NCBI GenBank assembly: GCA_963662905.2
Contig: CAXXFD010000001.1
Coordinates: 868,001-932,000 of the forward strand
Source of the DNA: G963662905 sp963662905
Lineage (GTDB): Bacteria; Bacteroidota; Bacteroidia; Bacteroidales; WRLA01
Length of the DNA: 64,000 nt
Direction of reading: 5' to 3'
Under the pieces are notes generated by a model. That model was not told where the DNA came from and searched no databases. It saw only the letters and a list, made by a program, of their open reading frames with translations. Shown here piece by piece: positions 52,018-60,389 of the stretch. The position numbers and the translations under genes are program-made. How positions within the stretch are numbered: position 1 is the stretch's first letter; every line of letters starts with the position of its first letter.

Positions 52018-54026
52018 TGCCCAAACACACCAATAAACTCATAAACGAAAGCAGCCCATATCTGCTGCAACATGCCCATAATCCTGTAAACTGGCTTCCC
52101 TGGTCGGACGAAAGCCTTGAACTGGCAAAAAAAGAGCAAAAACTGATTTTGATTTCAATTGGCTATGCGGCTTGCCACTGGTGCCACGTGATGGAAAAGG
52201 AATCTTTTGAAGATGAGGAAGTGGCAAAGCTCATGAATGAACGTTTTATCTGCATCAAAGTGGATCGTGAAGAGCGACCCGATGTGGATGCTTATTATAT
52301 GGAGGCCGTTCAGATGATGCAGGGGCAGGGCGGATGGCCGTTAAATTGTTTTGCTTTGCCCGACGGAAGGCCGGTTTGGGGCGGAACGTATTTTCGGAAA
52401 AACCAATGGATGGGCGTTTTGCAATCTGTGGCGTCCCTCTACAAAAACCGTTTTCATGATTTAATGGAACAAGCCGTCCAATTGCAAAAAGGCTTGGAAT
52501 CCATTGCGGTGCTTCCCTACAGAAAGCAAATAACCGACATAAAAAATCTCGCGAAATCGGTGAAAAACTGGCAAAAGCAATTTGATATGTCGGATGGAGG
52601 ATTTAAGGGCGCACCAAAATTCCCGATGCCCGTAAGTATTTCCTTTTTACACGATTATCAATTGCATTTTGATGATGAAAAAATCAGGGGTTTTGTCGAT
52701 ATCACGCTGAGAAAAATGGCTTTGGGAGGATTGTACGATGCGGTTGGCGGCGGTTTTGCGCGCTATAGCACCGACCGCCTCTGGAAAGTACCACATTTTG
52801 AAAAGATGCTTTATGATAATGCCCAGCTTATCGGATTGTATGCCCGGGCGGCTAAGTCGTTTCAGCAGGAATTTTATCTCAAAACAGCGAAAGAAAGTCT
52901 TGCTTTTTTGGAGCGTGAGCTAAAATCTCCGGAGGGTTTGTTTTGCTCCTCGCTTGATGCCGACAGCGAAGGGGAGGAGGGCGCTTTTTATGTTTGGACA
53001 GAACAGGAATTCAACAAGCTTTTGCAAGAAGATGCCACGATTTTAAAAGATTATTTTGGAATTGGCGACAGAGGTCTGTGGGAAAAAGGAAAGAACATTT
53101 TGTATGCCGAAATGACGCCCGGTGAATTTGCCCGGCAACGCAATATCAACACCTTTGCACCTGATCTTGAGAAAGCGAAAAATGCCCTTTTCGAGGCACG
53201 TTCAAAACGCGTCAGGCCGGCATGGGACGACAAACAAATCTGCTCCTGGAATGCTTTGATGCTGGAGGGTTTGCTTCACCTTTACGAAGCTTCTTCGCAA
53301 AATGAATATCTTGAAAAGGCACTGGAACTGGCCAATAACATGCTGCGCATATTCCGTAAAGAGGATGGCGGTTTGTACCGGATTCATAAGCAGGGGAAAA
53401 GCAGTATTGTTGCATTTCTCGATGATTATGCATTCACAATCAGGGCTTTGCTTCATTTGTATCAGCTAAGTTTTCAGGAGGGGTATCTGAATGCCGCAAA
53501 GGAGCTGGCCAAATATTGTATTCATAATTTTCTGGATCAGGCAAGTGGAATGTATTTTTATACCCACCGTCAGGAACAGCAGCTTTCGGTGCGCAAACAG
53601 GATTTTTACGATAATGTGACGCCCAGCTCCAATGCGGTTTTGGCACATTCATTTTATGAATTGTTCCTCATCACCGGCGAACATCACTGGCAGGATATGA
53701 GCATGCAGATGTTGCAAAATGTTTCGGTAAAAATGGACGAACATTTGCCGGCATTTTCGGAATGGGCGGCTTTGCTCCTCAAAAGCACACAAACTGTTTT
53801 TATATTGAAAATGAGGCATTTTGATGCATCAAATATACTGGATTTCCGCCGGCAGACACCTTATGTGGTCAGCATTCCTCAAGCGGAAGATGCAGACAAT
53901 TCGTATGATTTTTACCTTTGCCATCAGAATGCCTGCTTTTTGGCAACAAATGATGTAGGTGAAGTTATCGAAAAAATGAAATCTTATGAAGGTAGTAATT
54001 CAGCGCGTTTCGGAAGCGAAAGTTGA
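52017..54026 (+). CDS. Thioredoxin-domain / YyaL (SSP411) family protein
   Basis: A 669-residue protein with an N-terminal thioredoxin-like DUF255 domain holding CHWCHVME (C53 and C56) and a C-terminal (alpha/alpha)6 barrel of the AGE/glycosidase type (residues about 180-660). The full length and layout match YyaL and human SPATA20. Function is unknown; a redox or sugar-linked role is proposed. It is coupled to the upstream TPR gene and overlaps dtd by 41 bases. Confidence 0.9.
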   Translation: MPKHTNKLINESSPYLLQHAHNPVNWLPWSDESLELAKKEQKLILISIGYAACHWCHVMEKESFEDEEVAKLMNERFICIKVDREERPDVDAYYMEAVQMMQGQGGWPLNCFALPDGRPVWGGTYFRKNQWMGVLQSVASLYKNRFHDLMEQAVQLQKGLESIAVLPYRKQITDIKNLAKSVKNWQKQFDMSDGGFKGAPKFPMPVSISFLHDYQLHFDDEKIRGFVDITLRKMALGGLYDAVGGGFARYSTDRLWKVPHFEKMLYDNAQLIGLYARAAKSFQQEFYLKTAKESLAFLERELKSPEGLFCSSLDADSEGEEGAFYVWTEQEFNKLLQEDATILKDYFGIGDRGLWEKGKNILYAEMTPGEFARQRNINTFAPDLEKAKNALFEARSKRVRPAWDDKQICSWNALMLEGLLHLYEASSQNEYLEKALELANNMLRIFRKEDGGLYRIHKQGKSSIVAFLDDYAFTIRALLHLYQLSFQEGYLNAAKELAKYCIHNFLDQASGMYFYTHRQEQQLSVRKQDFYDNVTPSSNAVLAHSFYELFLITGEHHWQDMSMQMLQNVSVKMDEHLPAFSEWAALLLKSTQTVFILKMRHFDASNILDFRRQTPYVVSIPQAEDADNSYDFYLCHQNACFLATNDVGEVIEKMKSYEGSNSARFGSES

Positions 54027-54438
54027 AATTGAAGGAAAAATAAACGGACAGATTGGTACAGGGCTTCTTATTTTGCTGGGCATTGAAGATGCTGATAATG
54101 AATTGGATGTGGATTGGCTTTGTGGTAAAATCAGCCGTATGCGTATTTTTCCCGATGATGAAGGCGTGATGAACCGTTCCCTTTTGGATGTAGGTGGCGA
54201 AGCATTGGTTGTGAGCCAGTTTACGTTGCATGCCAGCACAAAAAAAGGCAATCGCCCCAGCTATATAAAAGCGGCCCGTCCCGAGAAAGCCATTCCTTTA
54301 TACGAGCTTTTTAAAGAAAAAATGGCCGCCTTTACAGGCAAGCCATCTCAATGCGGTATTTTTGGCGCCGAAATGAAAGTTCATCTCATTAATGACGGCC
54401 CCGTAACAATTTTAATCGATTCGCAAAACAGGGAATAA
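53986..54438 (+). CDS. dtd: D-aminoacyl-tRNA deacylase
   Basis: A 150-residue Dtd that removes D-amino acids from tRNAs and so guards chirality in translation. The active-site motifs SQFTLHAST (about 78-86) and NDGPVTI (about 137-143) are present. The start ATG at 53986 (MKVVIQRVSEA) fits the family exactly and lies 41 bases inside the end of the previous gene, in another frame. It faces a convergent thioesterase gene three bases away. Confidence 0.96.
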   Translation: MKVVIQRVSEAKVEIEGKINGQIGTGLLILLGIEDADNELDVDWLCGKISRMRIFPDDEGVMNRSLLDVGGEALVVSQFTLHASTKKGNRPSYIKAARPEKAIPLYELFKEKMAAFTGKPSQCGIFGAEMKVHLINDGPVTILIDSQNRE

Positions 54439-54440
54439 GC

Positions 54441-54827
54441 CTATTGCGCAATTTTTTGCATAAAACGTTCTTCATTTATAATGAAACGTGTATGCAAGCC
54501 TTTGCCAATCAGGCCGCTTTCATCCTGTGCAACAACTTCAAATTCCAGTTTCCGGCCATCCTGTGCTTTTAATGTGGCTTCGCAGCGTACTTTCATTCCC
54601 ATTGGCGTGGCTTTGATGTGGTCCACTTCCACACGCGTGCCCACCGTATTAAATCCTTCCGGCATTTGTTCGCTTACGGCCATCATTGCTGTTTTTTCCA
54701 TCAGGGCAATCATTGCCGGTGTGGCAAAAACTTCCAATAAACCCGATCCAACCGATTTGGCAGTCGTTTCAAATTTAACGGTTTCTTCGAGTACAAAAGA
54801 GCTGTTTTCCTTAATGTTGATTTCCAT
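54441..54827 (-). CDS. Hotdog-fold thioesterase, FlK-like
   Basis: A 128-residue hotdog protein resembling the fluoroacetyl-CoA thioesterase family. ATPAMIALMEKTAM carries the threonine and glutamate, and VDHIKATPMGMKV the histidine of the expected catalytic set. Many such proteins hydrolyse ordinary small acyl-CoAs, so fluoroacetyl-CoA need not be the substrate. It is followed upstream by OsmC with four bases between. Confidence 0.85.
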   Translation of the reverse strand: MEINIKENSSFVLEETVKFETTAKSVGSGLLEVFATPAMIALMEKTAMMAVSEQMPEGFNTVGTRVEVDHIKATPMGMKVRCEATLKAQDGRKLEFEVVAQDESGLIGKGLHTRFIINEERFMQKIAQ

Positions 54828-54831
54828 TGTC

Positions 54832-55242
54832 TTATGAGTAGTGAAAGAAAATAGTTTTTTTCAGGTCGGGATGCAGGCTTTGACAAACAGGGCAGGAGTA
54901 AGCCGCTGCTTCAATGATTTTTTTCTCTTTGTCGCTGTATTTTTGGTCCTGAGGAAATTTCAGGTGGATGATTACCTCTGAAATCCTGCGTGGCTCCGAT
55001 GCCATGATTTTTGTGATATCGGCTACGGTTCCGTCAATATTGAAATTATGTGTACGGGCTGCAATCCCCATAATGGTAATCATGCAGCTTCCCAAGGCTG
55101 TGGCCACAAGGTCTGTTGGAGAGAAAAATTCGCCTTTTCCCTGATTGTCAACCGGAGCATCGGTTGTTAATTCCTCGCCTGACTGCACGTGGCGTGCCCG
55201 GGTTCTGAGTTGCCCCTGATAATTTGTTTGTATGGTAATCAT
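54832..55242 (-). CDS. OsmC/Ohr family protein
   Basis: A 136-residue OsmC-like protein. The two cysteines expected of a peroxidatic pair are seen in LGSCM (about residue 55) and CPVC (about 118-121). The family detoxifies organic hydroperoxides using thiols. The start is the ATG at 55242 (MITIQTNYQG); the track to 55284 would begin 14 codons earlier and is not supported. An exact -7 box lies at 55267-55274. It is co-directional with the thioesterase, and next to the Cys/Lys-rich protein. Confidence 0.9.
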   Translation of the reverse strand: MITIQTNYQGQLRTRARHVQSGEELTTDAPVDNQGKGEFFSPTDLVATALGSCMITIMGIAARTHNFNIDGTVADITKIMASEPRRISEVIIHLKFPQDQKYSDKEKKIIEAAAYSCPVCQSLHPDLKKTIFFHYS

Positions 55243-55266
55243 ATGTTTCCTGATTTGATTTGCGCA

Positions 55267-55274
55267 CAAAAATA
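55267..55274 (-). promoter_or_regulatory. -7 box for the OsmC gene
   Basis: Minus-strand TATTTTTG is an exact TAnnTTTG match 24 bases before the ATG at 55242. No -33 box in range. Confidence 0.35.
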
Positions 55275-55300
55275 GGTTTTTCAAAAGAAGGAATGAAATG

Positions 55301-55342
55301 AAAAATCCGGTTCACCCAAAATGGATAAAACCGGATTATTTT
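55301..55342 (-). terminator. Terminator after the Cys/Lys-rich protein gene
   Basis: AATCCGGTT (55304-55312) pairs with AACCGGATT (55329-55337) over a 16-base loop; on the minus strand five T follow. T-rich sequence on the other side could make it bidirectional. Confidence 0.65.
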
Positions 55343-55371
55343 CAGAAAAGCAAAATGATATGTCTTAAGCT

Positions 55372-55662
55372 TTATTTTTTATCGCCTCCGCAACATTTTT
55401 TCTTAGTTGTTGCTTTGGTTTTGCATTCGGATTCACATTTTTTGTCTCCGACACATTTTTTTGCACAACTTGATTTTGCTTTTACGGTTGCTTTCTTTTC
55501 GGCTTTTTTATCTTTTTTACCGTCTTTGTCTTTTTTGGGTTCATCATCGTTTACGGTAATTTCAATGCCTGTTTTACTTTCGATAACACCGGCATAAGCA
55601 GTTGATGAATAAGCGAAAAGGAAGAACAGGGCTACAAAGGCTCCAAAAATTGATTTTTTCAT
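55372..55662 (-). CDS. Small secreted Cys/Lys-rich protein
   Basis: A 96-residue protein: signal peptide (1-24, ending TAYA), a short neutral part, an Asp/Lys-rich linker (about 40-60), and a C-terminal tail with six cysteines at 66, 70, 76, 80, 90 and 91 among lysines (two CxxxC pairs, then CC). I know no family name. The cysteine pattern suggests metal binding or disulfide crosslinking outside the inner membrane. It diverges from a two-component system across an operator-like repeat (55721-55758), and has an exact -7 box. A role as a target or partner of that system is inferred. Confidence 0.75.
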   Translation of the reverse strand: MKKSIFGAFVALFFLFAYSSTAYAGVIESKTGIEITVNDDEPKKDKDGKKDKKAEKKATVKAKSSCAKKCVGDKKCESECKTKATTKKKCCGGDKK

Positions 55663-55691
55663 TGTATTTCAGTTTTTATGTGTTAAGATTG

Positions 55692-55699
55692 CAAACATA
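55692..55699 (-). promoter_or_regulatory. -7 box for the Cys/Lys-rich protein gene
   Basis: Minus-strand TATGTTTG is an exact match, 29 bases before the ATG at 55662. There is no -33 box; that position is covered by the first TGTTAA repeat, as expected for an activator-dependent promoter. Confidence 0.45.
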
Positions 55700-55720
55700 A
55701 GAAGCTGTTGGACTGCCTGC

Positions 55721-55758
55721 TGTTAATGCGCTGTTAAAGCTTGTTAAGGCTTTGTTAA
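55721..55758 (+). promoter_or_regulatory. Four phased TGTTAA direct repeats, likely response-regulator operator
   Basis: TGTTAA occurs at 55721-55726, 55732-55737, 55742-55747 and 55753-55758, with start-to-start spacing of 11, 10 and 11 bases, one helical turn each. OmpR/PhoB-type regulators bind such direct repeats. The array lies between two divergent -7 boxes that both lack a -33 box, one of them driving the histidine kinase and regulator genes. Binding is inferred. Confidence 0.6.
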
Positions 55759-55786
55759 ACAAAAAATGAAGACTTAAAAAATGTCC

Positions 55787-55794
55787 TAATTTTG
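55787..55794 (+). promoter_or_regulatory. -7 box for the histidine kinase gene
   Basis: TAATTTTG is an exact match 29 bases before the ATG at 55824. No -33 box; the last TGTTAA repeat ends 28 bases upstream. Confidence 0.45.
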
Positions 55795-55823
55795 AAGCTT
55801 TTAAGGATTTTGACCATCATCAT

Positions 55824-57107
55824 ATGCAACTGAAAACCATCCGCATCATTGCCGCTGTTACCATTTTGGTTCTACTGGGCATTTTATTCACTCAGTTATA
55901 TTGGGTACGCCATGCCGTTGAGCTTCGCGAGGAGCAATTCAATAACAAAGTGCGCATTGCCCTAAAAACTGTTGTCAATCATTTGTATAATTACAAAACA
56001 GAAAAAGAAGTTCAGGACACATCCTGTTTCAAAGCCTGTTTGCTCAACGAACAGCATATTTATCAGTTGGTTGATTCCGTGAAACTTGATAGCTTGGTAC
56101 AAAATGAGCTGGGCTGTATGCGCATTACGCGCGATTATGAATACGCGGTTTTTAACCGTCATAGCAAGCAGTTTTATATGGGGCGCTACGGCAATTTTAA
56201 AAAAGAATTGTTGTCGTCCGAATTTGTTGTAAGCCTGAGCTGCCTGCACCGCTCGGATGATTTTGTCCTGTCGCTTTATTTTCCCAACCTCCAGGGCGTA
56301 ATGATCAGAAAAATGATTGGCTGGGTTGTGCTCACGGCAAGCCTGATGTTGGTGCTGTTTGCCATTTCATTCTATACGGTTTACGGTTTGTTCCGCCAGA
56401 AGCGCCTTTCGGAAATGAAAAATGATTTTGTGAATAATATGACGCATGAATTTAAAACGCCCATTTCTGCGGTTTCTTTGGCCAGTGAAATTTTGTTGCG
56501 GCCCGAAGTAAACCAAAAACCGGAGAAGGTCGGACGCTATGCGCAATTGATCTATGATGAAAATATGCGCCTGAAAAATCAGGTGGAGAACATCCTGCAA
56601 CTTGCCGTTCTCGATCGCAGTGATTACAATATTAAGACAAAACAGCTTAATGTGCACGATATCCTGACCCGTCAGGCTCATAATTTCGAAATCCGGCTCA
56701 AGGAGCGCAACGGAAGTATAGTGTTGGATCTTAATGCGGAAAATCCTGTAATTCAAGCAGATAAAGTGCATCTGATAAATGTTTTCAATAATCTGCTCGA
56801 TAATGCTGAAAAATATAGTCCCGAAAAACCAGCCATCAAAATTGAAACGCGCAACAATAAGCGGGGCTTGTTTGTTAGTATTCAGGACAATGGTATAGGT
56901 GTCAGCCGCGAAAACCAGTCGTTGGTGTTCCGAAAGCTGTACCGCGTCCCAACAGGAAATGTGCATGATGTAAAAGGATTTGGCATTGGGCTGTATTATG
57001 TGAAAAAGATTGTTGAAGCACACCAGGGCCACATCCATCTGCATAGCGAGCTAAACAAAGGAAGCCGTTTTGAAATCTTTCTGCCATTTTCTGCCGGGAC
57101 TGCCTGA
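55824..57107 (+). CDS. Sensor histidine kinase with cysteine-containing sensor domain
   Basis: A 427-residue kinase: helix 1 (about 8-27), outer domain (about 28-163), helix 2 (about 165-188), HisKA with the phosphoacceptor His208 in MTHEFKTP, and HATPase_c with NNLLDNAEKY, QDNGIGV and GFGIGLYYVKK. The outer domain holds cysteines at 68, 72, 98 and 140, so it may sense metal or redox state. No HAMP domain is seen. It lies 14 bases before its response regulator. The layout is like the RprX-type sensors of Bacteroides. Confidence 0.9.
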   Translation: MQLKTIRIIAAVTILVLLGILFTQLYWVRHAVELREEQFNNKVRIALKTVVNHLYNYKTEKEVQDTSCFKACLLNEQHIYQLVDSVKLDSLVQNELGCMRITRDYEYAVFNRHSKQFYMGRYGNFKKELLSSEFVVSLSCLHRSDDFVLSLYFPNLQGVMIRKMIGWVVLTASLMLVLFAISFYTVYGLFRQKRLSEMKNDFVNNMTHEFKTPISAVSLASEILLRPEVNQKPEKVGRYAQLIYDENMRLKNQVENILQLAVLDRSDYNIKTKQLNVHDILTRQAHNFEIRLKERNGSIVLDLNAENPVIQADKVHLINVFNNLLDNAEKYSPEKPAIKIETRNNKRGLFVSIQDNGIGVSRENQSLVFRKLYRVPTGNVHDVKGFGIGLYYVKKIVEAHQGHIHLHSELNKGSRFEIFLPFSAGTA

Positions 57108-57121
57108 TAAAAATTAAACTT

Positions 57122-57823
57122 ATGGAATCAAAATATCAGATTTTATTGGTGGAAGATGACCCCAACCTGAGTATGGTCATACAGGATTATCTGGAAATGC
57201 AATCTTATCACACTGAGCTTGCCCGCGATGGTGTGGAAGGTTTTGAAGCTTTTCAAAAGAAAAAATATGATTTGATCATTTTAGATGTGATGATGCCGCG
57301 TAAAGATGGTTTCAGCCTGGCCGAAGATATCCGTAAAACGGACCAGCATACACCCATTATTTTTTTAACGGCAAAAGCACTCAAAGAAGACCGTATCAAT
57401 GGATTTAAAGCCGGATGCGATGATTATATTACCAAGCCTTTCAGCAGTGAAGAACTCAGTTTGCGTATCCAGGCCATTTTAAAACGATGCAGTATTCAGC
57501 CTGAGGCGACTCCTGAGCGCCCTGAGTTTTATCATTTGGGAAATTATACCTTCGACCTCAACACTATGGAGTTGAAATCGAGCAGTTTCCGGAAAGTGCT
57601 CACCAAACGTGAAGCTGAACTGTTACAGTATCTCTGTAAAAACAGAGGGCAGCTGCTCAAAAGGGAAGCAATACTGAAGGCTATTTGGGGCAGTGATGAT
57701 TATTTCAACGGACGGAGTATGGATGTATTTATTGCAAAACTTCGGAAATACCTGAAATCCGATGTGCGTATCCAGATTACAAATGTGCATGGTACGGGTT
57801 TTCGTTTTGAAATTGAAGACTGA
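57122..57823 (+). CDS. OmpR-family response regulator
   Basis: A 233-residue regulator: receiver domain with phospho-acceptor Asp55 in LIILDVMMP, Thr83 and Lys105 in place; then a winged-helix Trans_reg_C domain (about 135-230; LTKREAELLQYLC, RSMDVFIAKLRKYL, NVHGTGFRFE). It is co-transcribed with the kinase and should bind direct repeats, probably the TGTTAA array at 55721. Resembles RprY-type regulators. Confidence 0.93.
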   Translation: MESKYQILLVEDDPNLSMVIQDYLEMQSYHTELARDGVEGFEAFQKKKYDLIILDVMMPRKDGFSLAEDIRKTDQHTPIIFLTAKALKEDRINGFKAGCDDYITKPFSSEELSLRIQAILKRCSIQPEATPERPEFYHLGNYTFDLNTMELKSSSFRKVLTKREAELLQYLCKNRGQLLKREAILKAIWGSDDYFNGRSMDVFIAKLRKYLKSDVRIQITNVHGTGFRFEIED

Positions 57824-57900
57824 GCGAATCATTCTTGCTGATTTTCATTAATTAGTAGCCATTTTTTTGTTTTAGTGTTTTTTTTTCAAGCTGTTATCTT

Positions 57901-57908
57901 TACTTTTG
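57901..57908 (+). promoter_or_regulatory. -7 box for the TonB-dependent receptor gene
   Basis: TACTTTTG matches exactly, 36 bases before the ATG. The -33 position falls in a T-run without a clear TTTG. Confidence 0.4.
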
Positions 57909-57944
57909 TGGGCTATTAGGGAAAGAACTTACAAATAGAAGCTT

Positions 57945-60275
57945 ATGTTGAAAAAATACATGAAAATCAGTTTATTGGCACTTATGATCAGTTTGCCGGT
58001 GCTGATGATCGCTCAAACGGCCAGCATCCGCGGTTTCGTTTATGAAGAAGAAACAGGAGAACCCGTTATCTTTACCAATGTTTATCTGAAGGGAACTACC
58101 TTTGGCGCTTCAACTGACGTAAATGGCTATTACGTTATTTCGAAGATACCTTCGGGCAGTTATACGCTTATGGTTACCGCCATGGGCTACGATTCGATCA
58201 CCTTTCCGGTGTCGCTGAAAAACGGCGCTTTGTTGTCTAAAAACATTTATCTGAAAGAAGGCAGTATTATGCTGCAGGAGATTAATATTTCGGCCGAAAG
58301 GGAAGAAGCCCGAACCGAAACCAAAACGTCCGTAGTAAAAATTACACCCAAACAGATACAGTCCATTCCTACTGTTGGTGGTCAGGCCGACCTGGCCCAA
58401 TACCTTCAGGTGCTTCCCGGTGTGATTTTTACCGGTGACCAGGGCGGGCAGCTATACATCCGCGGGGGTAGCCCGATCCAAAATAAAGTGCTGCTCGACG
58501 GAATGGTAATTTACAACCCTTTCCACTCCATTGGGCTTTTTTCCGTTTTTGATACCGATATCCTCCGCTCTGCCGATGTTTATACCGGTGGTTTTGGTGC
58601 CGAATACGGCGGAAGGATTTCTTCCATTATGGACCTCACTACCCGCGATGGCAATAAAGTGCGTACTTCGGGTTCTGTGGAAGCATCTACTTTTGGTGCA
58701 AAACTTTTAATAGAAGGCCCTATTTCCAAACAAACCGAAGAAAAGAAAACCAGCTCTTCCTATGTGCTCTCCGTGAAGAACTCTTACCTGGAACAAAGCT
58801 CCAAGGTGTTTTATAAATATGTTGATGAAAACGGGCTGCCCTTTAACTTTCTCGATATCTACGGAAAAGTAAGTATCAATGGAAGTAACGGAAGCAAAGT
58901 AAACCTGTTTGGTTTCCGTTTTGACGATCAGGTGAACAATTACAAATCCATCAGCGATTTCCATTGGGAGTCTGTCGGTGGCGGAGCCAACTTCGTTTTG
59001 ATTCCCGCGCGTTCCTCAGTCCTTATTGAAGGTATTGTTGCCTACTCTGATTACAATATTACCATGTCGCAGCCCGAAAGCGCCGACCGCAGCAGTAAAA
59101 TCAGCGGTTTTAACGGAGGGCTGAGCTTTACTTATTTTATTGGTAAAGACGAATTGAAATATGGATTGGAAATGCTGGGTTTTAAAACGGACTATTTATT
59201 CTATAATTCCGTAAATAAAAAGATACAGCAAACCGAAAACACAACCGAATTAGGGATGTATTTTAAATATAAAATGACCCAGGGAAAATTCCTTTTCGAA
59301 CCCAGTATCCGTTTGCAGTGGTATGCATCCCAATCAGAAGTGAGCCCGGAACCACGTTTGGCAATGAAATATAACCTTACCGACTGGCTGAGGCTTAAAG
59401 TTGCGGGAGGCCTTTATTCTCAAAACCTGATGAGTGCACGCTCCGACCGCGATGTGGTAAACCTCTTTAGCGGTTTCCTCTCCGGCCCCGATAACCTGCC
59501 CGAAACATTCCGTGGCGAAGAAGTTACCAGCAAACTGCAGAAAAGCGAACACATCATCGGTGGTGTTGAACTCGATATTACCAACAACCTCAGCATGAAC
59601 CTCGAGGCTTACCTGAAAAATTTCAGCCAGCTCACTAACCTGAACCGAAACAAAATATTTGATGATACGCCTTTTTATTCCGATCCAACATCACCATCAT
59701 ACAAGCCCGATTACCTCAAAAAGGATTTTATTGTGGAAAAAGGAGATGCCTATGGTGTTGACGTAAGCTTTAAATATGATTACCGCCGTTTCTACCTTTG
59801 GGCAGTTTATTCACTTGCTTATGTGAACCGTGAGGATGAACTGATCGATTATGTGCCTCATTATGACAGAAGGCATAATGTGAATCTTTTGGCCTCATTG
59901 AAATTTGGAAAGAATGATAACTGGGAAGTAAATGCCCGTTGGAATTTTGGATCCGGTTTCCCATTTACACAAACTCAGGGATATTTTGAGCAGTTGCTCT
60001 TTACAGGCGGTATCGATACCGATATTACTACAGAAAACGGAGAACTGGGCATCCTTTATGCAGACTTGAACGAAGGACGGCTCCCTGCTTATCACCGCCT
60101 CGACCTGAACCTGAAAAGGCTTATCGAAATAGGGGATTATTCCACACTTGAGCTCAACCTTGGCGTTACCAACGTTTATGACCGCGCAAACGTGTTTTAT
60201 TTCGACCGTATTACCTATGAACGCGTAAACCAATTGCCGGTTATGCCGTCGTTTGGTGCTAAATATTCGTTCTAA
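57945..60275 (+). CDS. TonB-dependent outer-membrane receptor
   Basis: A 776-residue receptor: signal peptide (about 1-24), a CarboxypepD_reg-like beta domain (about 25-110; IRGFVYEEETGEPV), a plug domain (about 125-235; LPGVIFTGDQGGQLYIRGG, VLLDGMVIYNP), and a C-terminal 22-strand barrel ending in KYSF. No SusD partner is encoded beside it, so it is more likely a metal, siderophore or small-molecule receptor than a glycan importer; the substrate is unknown. It lies just after the two-component system but has its own -7 box. Confidence 0.9.
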   Translation: MLKKYMKISLLALMISLPVLMIAQTASIRGFVYEEETGEPVIFTNVYLKGTTFGASTDVNGYYVISKIPSGSYTLMVTAMGYDSITFPVSLKNGALLSKNIYLKEGSIMLQEINISAEREEARTETKTSVVKITPKQIQSIPTVGGQADLAQYLQVLPGVIFTGDQGGQLYIRGGSPIQNKVLLDGMVIYNPFHSIGLFSVFDTDILRSADVYTGGFGAEYGGRISSIMDLTTRDGNKVRTSGSVEASTFGAKLLIEGPISKQTEEKKTSSSYVLSVKNSYLEQSSKVFYKYVDENGLPFNFLDIYGKVSINGSNGSKVNLFGFRFDDQVNNYKSISDFHWESVGGGANFVLIPARSSVLIEGIVAYSDYNITMSQPESADRSSKISGFNGGLSFTYFIGKDELKYGLEMLGFKTDYLFYNSVNKKIQQTENTTELGMYFKYKMTQGKFLFEPSIRLQWYASQSEVSPEPRLAMKYNLTDWLRLKVAGGLYSQNLMSARSDRDVVNLFSGFLSGPDNLPETFRGEEVTSKLQKSEHIIGGVELDITNNLSMNLEAYLKNFSQLTNLNRNKIFDDTPFYSDPTSPSYKPDYLKKDFIVEKGDAYGVDVSFKYDYRRFYLWAVYSLAYVNREDELIDYVPHYDRRHNVNLLASLKFGKNDNWEVNARWNFGSGFPFTQTQGYFEQLLFTGGIDTDITTENGELGILYADLNEGRLPAYHRLDLNLKRLIEIGDYSTLELNLGVTNVYDRANVFYFDRITYERVNQLPVMPSFGAKYSF

Positions 60276-60294
60276 AATGATATTATTTTTTGTG

Positions 60295-60322
60295 AAGGCT
60301 GCTCGTTTGGGCGGCCTTTTTT
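60295..60322 (+). terminator. Terminator after the TonB-dependent receptor
   Basis: AAGGCTGC (60295-60302) and GCGGCCTT (60311-60318) form an 8-bp stem with one wobble over an eight-base loop, then six T. Confidence 0.75.
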
Positions 60323-60366
60323 GTTCTGCTTTCATTTGAACGGTATCCTGCGCAAAATCATTTTTT

Positions 60367-60374
60367 TATCTTTG
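60367..60374 (+). promoter_or_regulatory. -7 box for the glycosyltransferase pair
   Basis: TATCTTTG is an exact match 15 bases before the ATG at 60390. No -33 box at normal spacing. Confidence 0.35.
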
Positions 60375-60389
60375 TTTTAAAATTGAGCT

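Noticed and set aside
56367..57044. 225-residue minus-strand reading frame
   Set aside because: Antisense to the kinase core of the histidine kinase gene.
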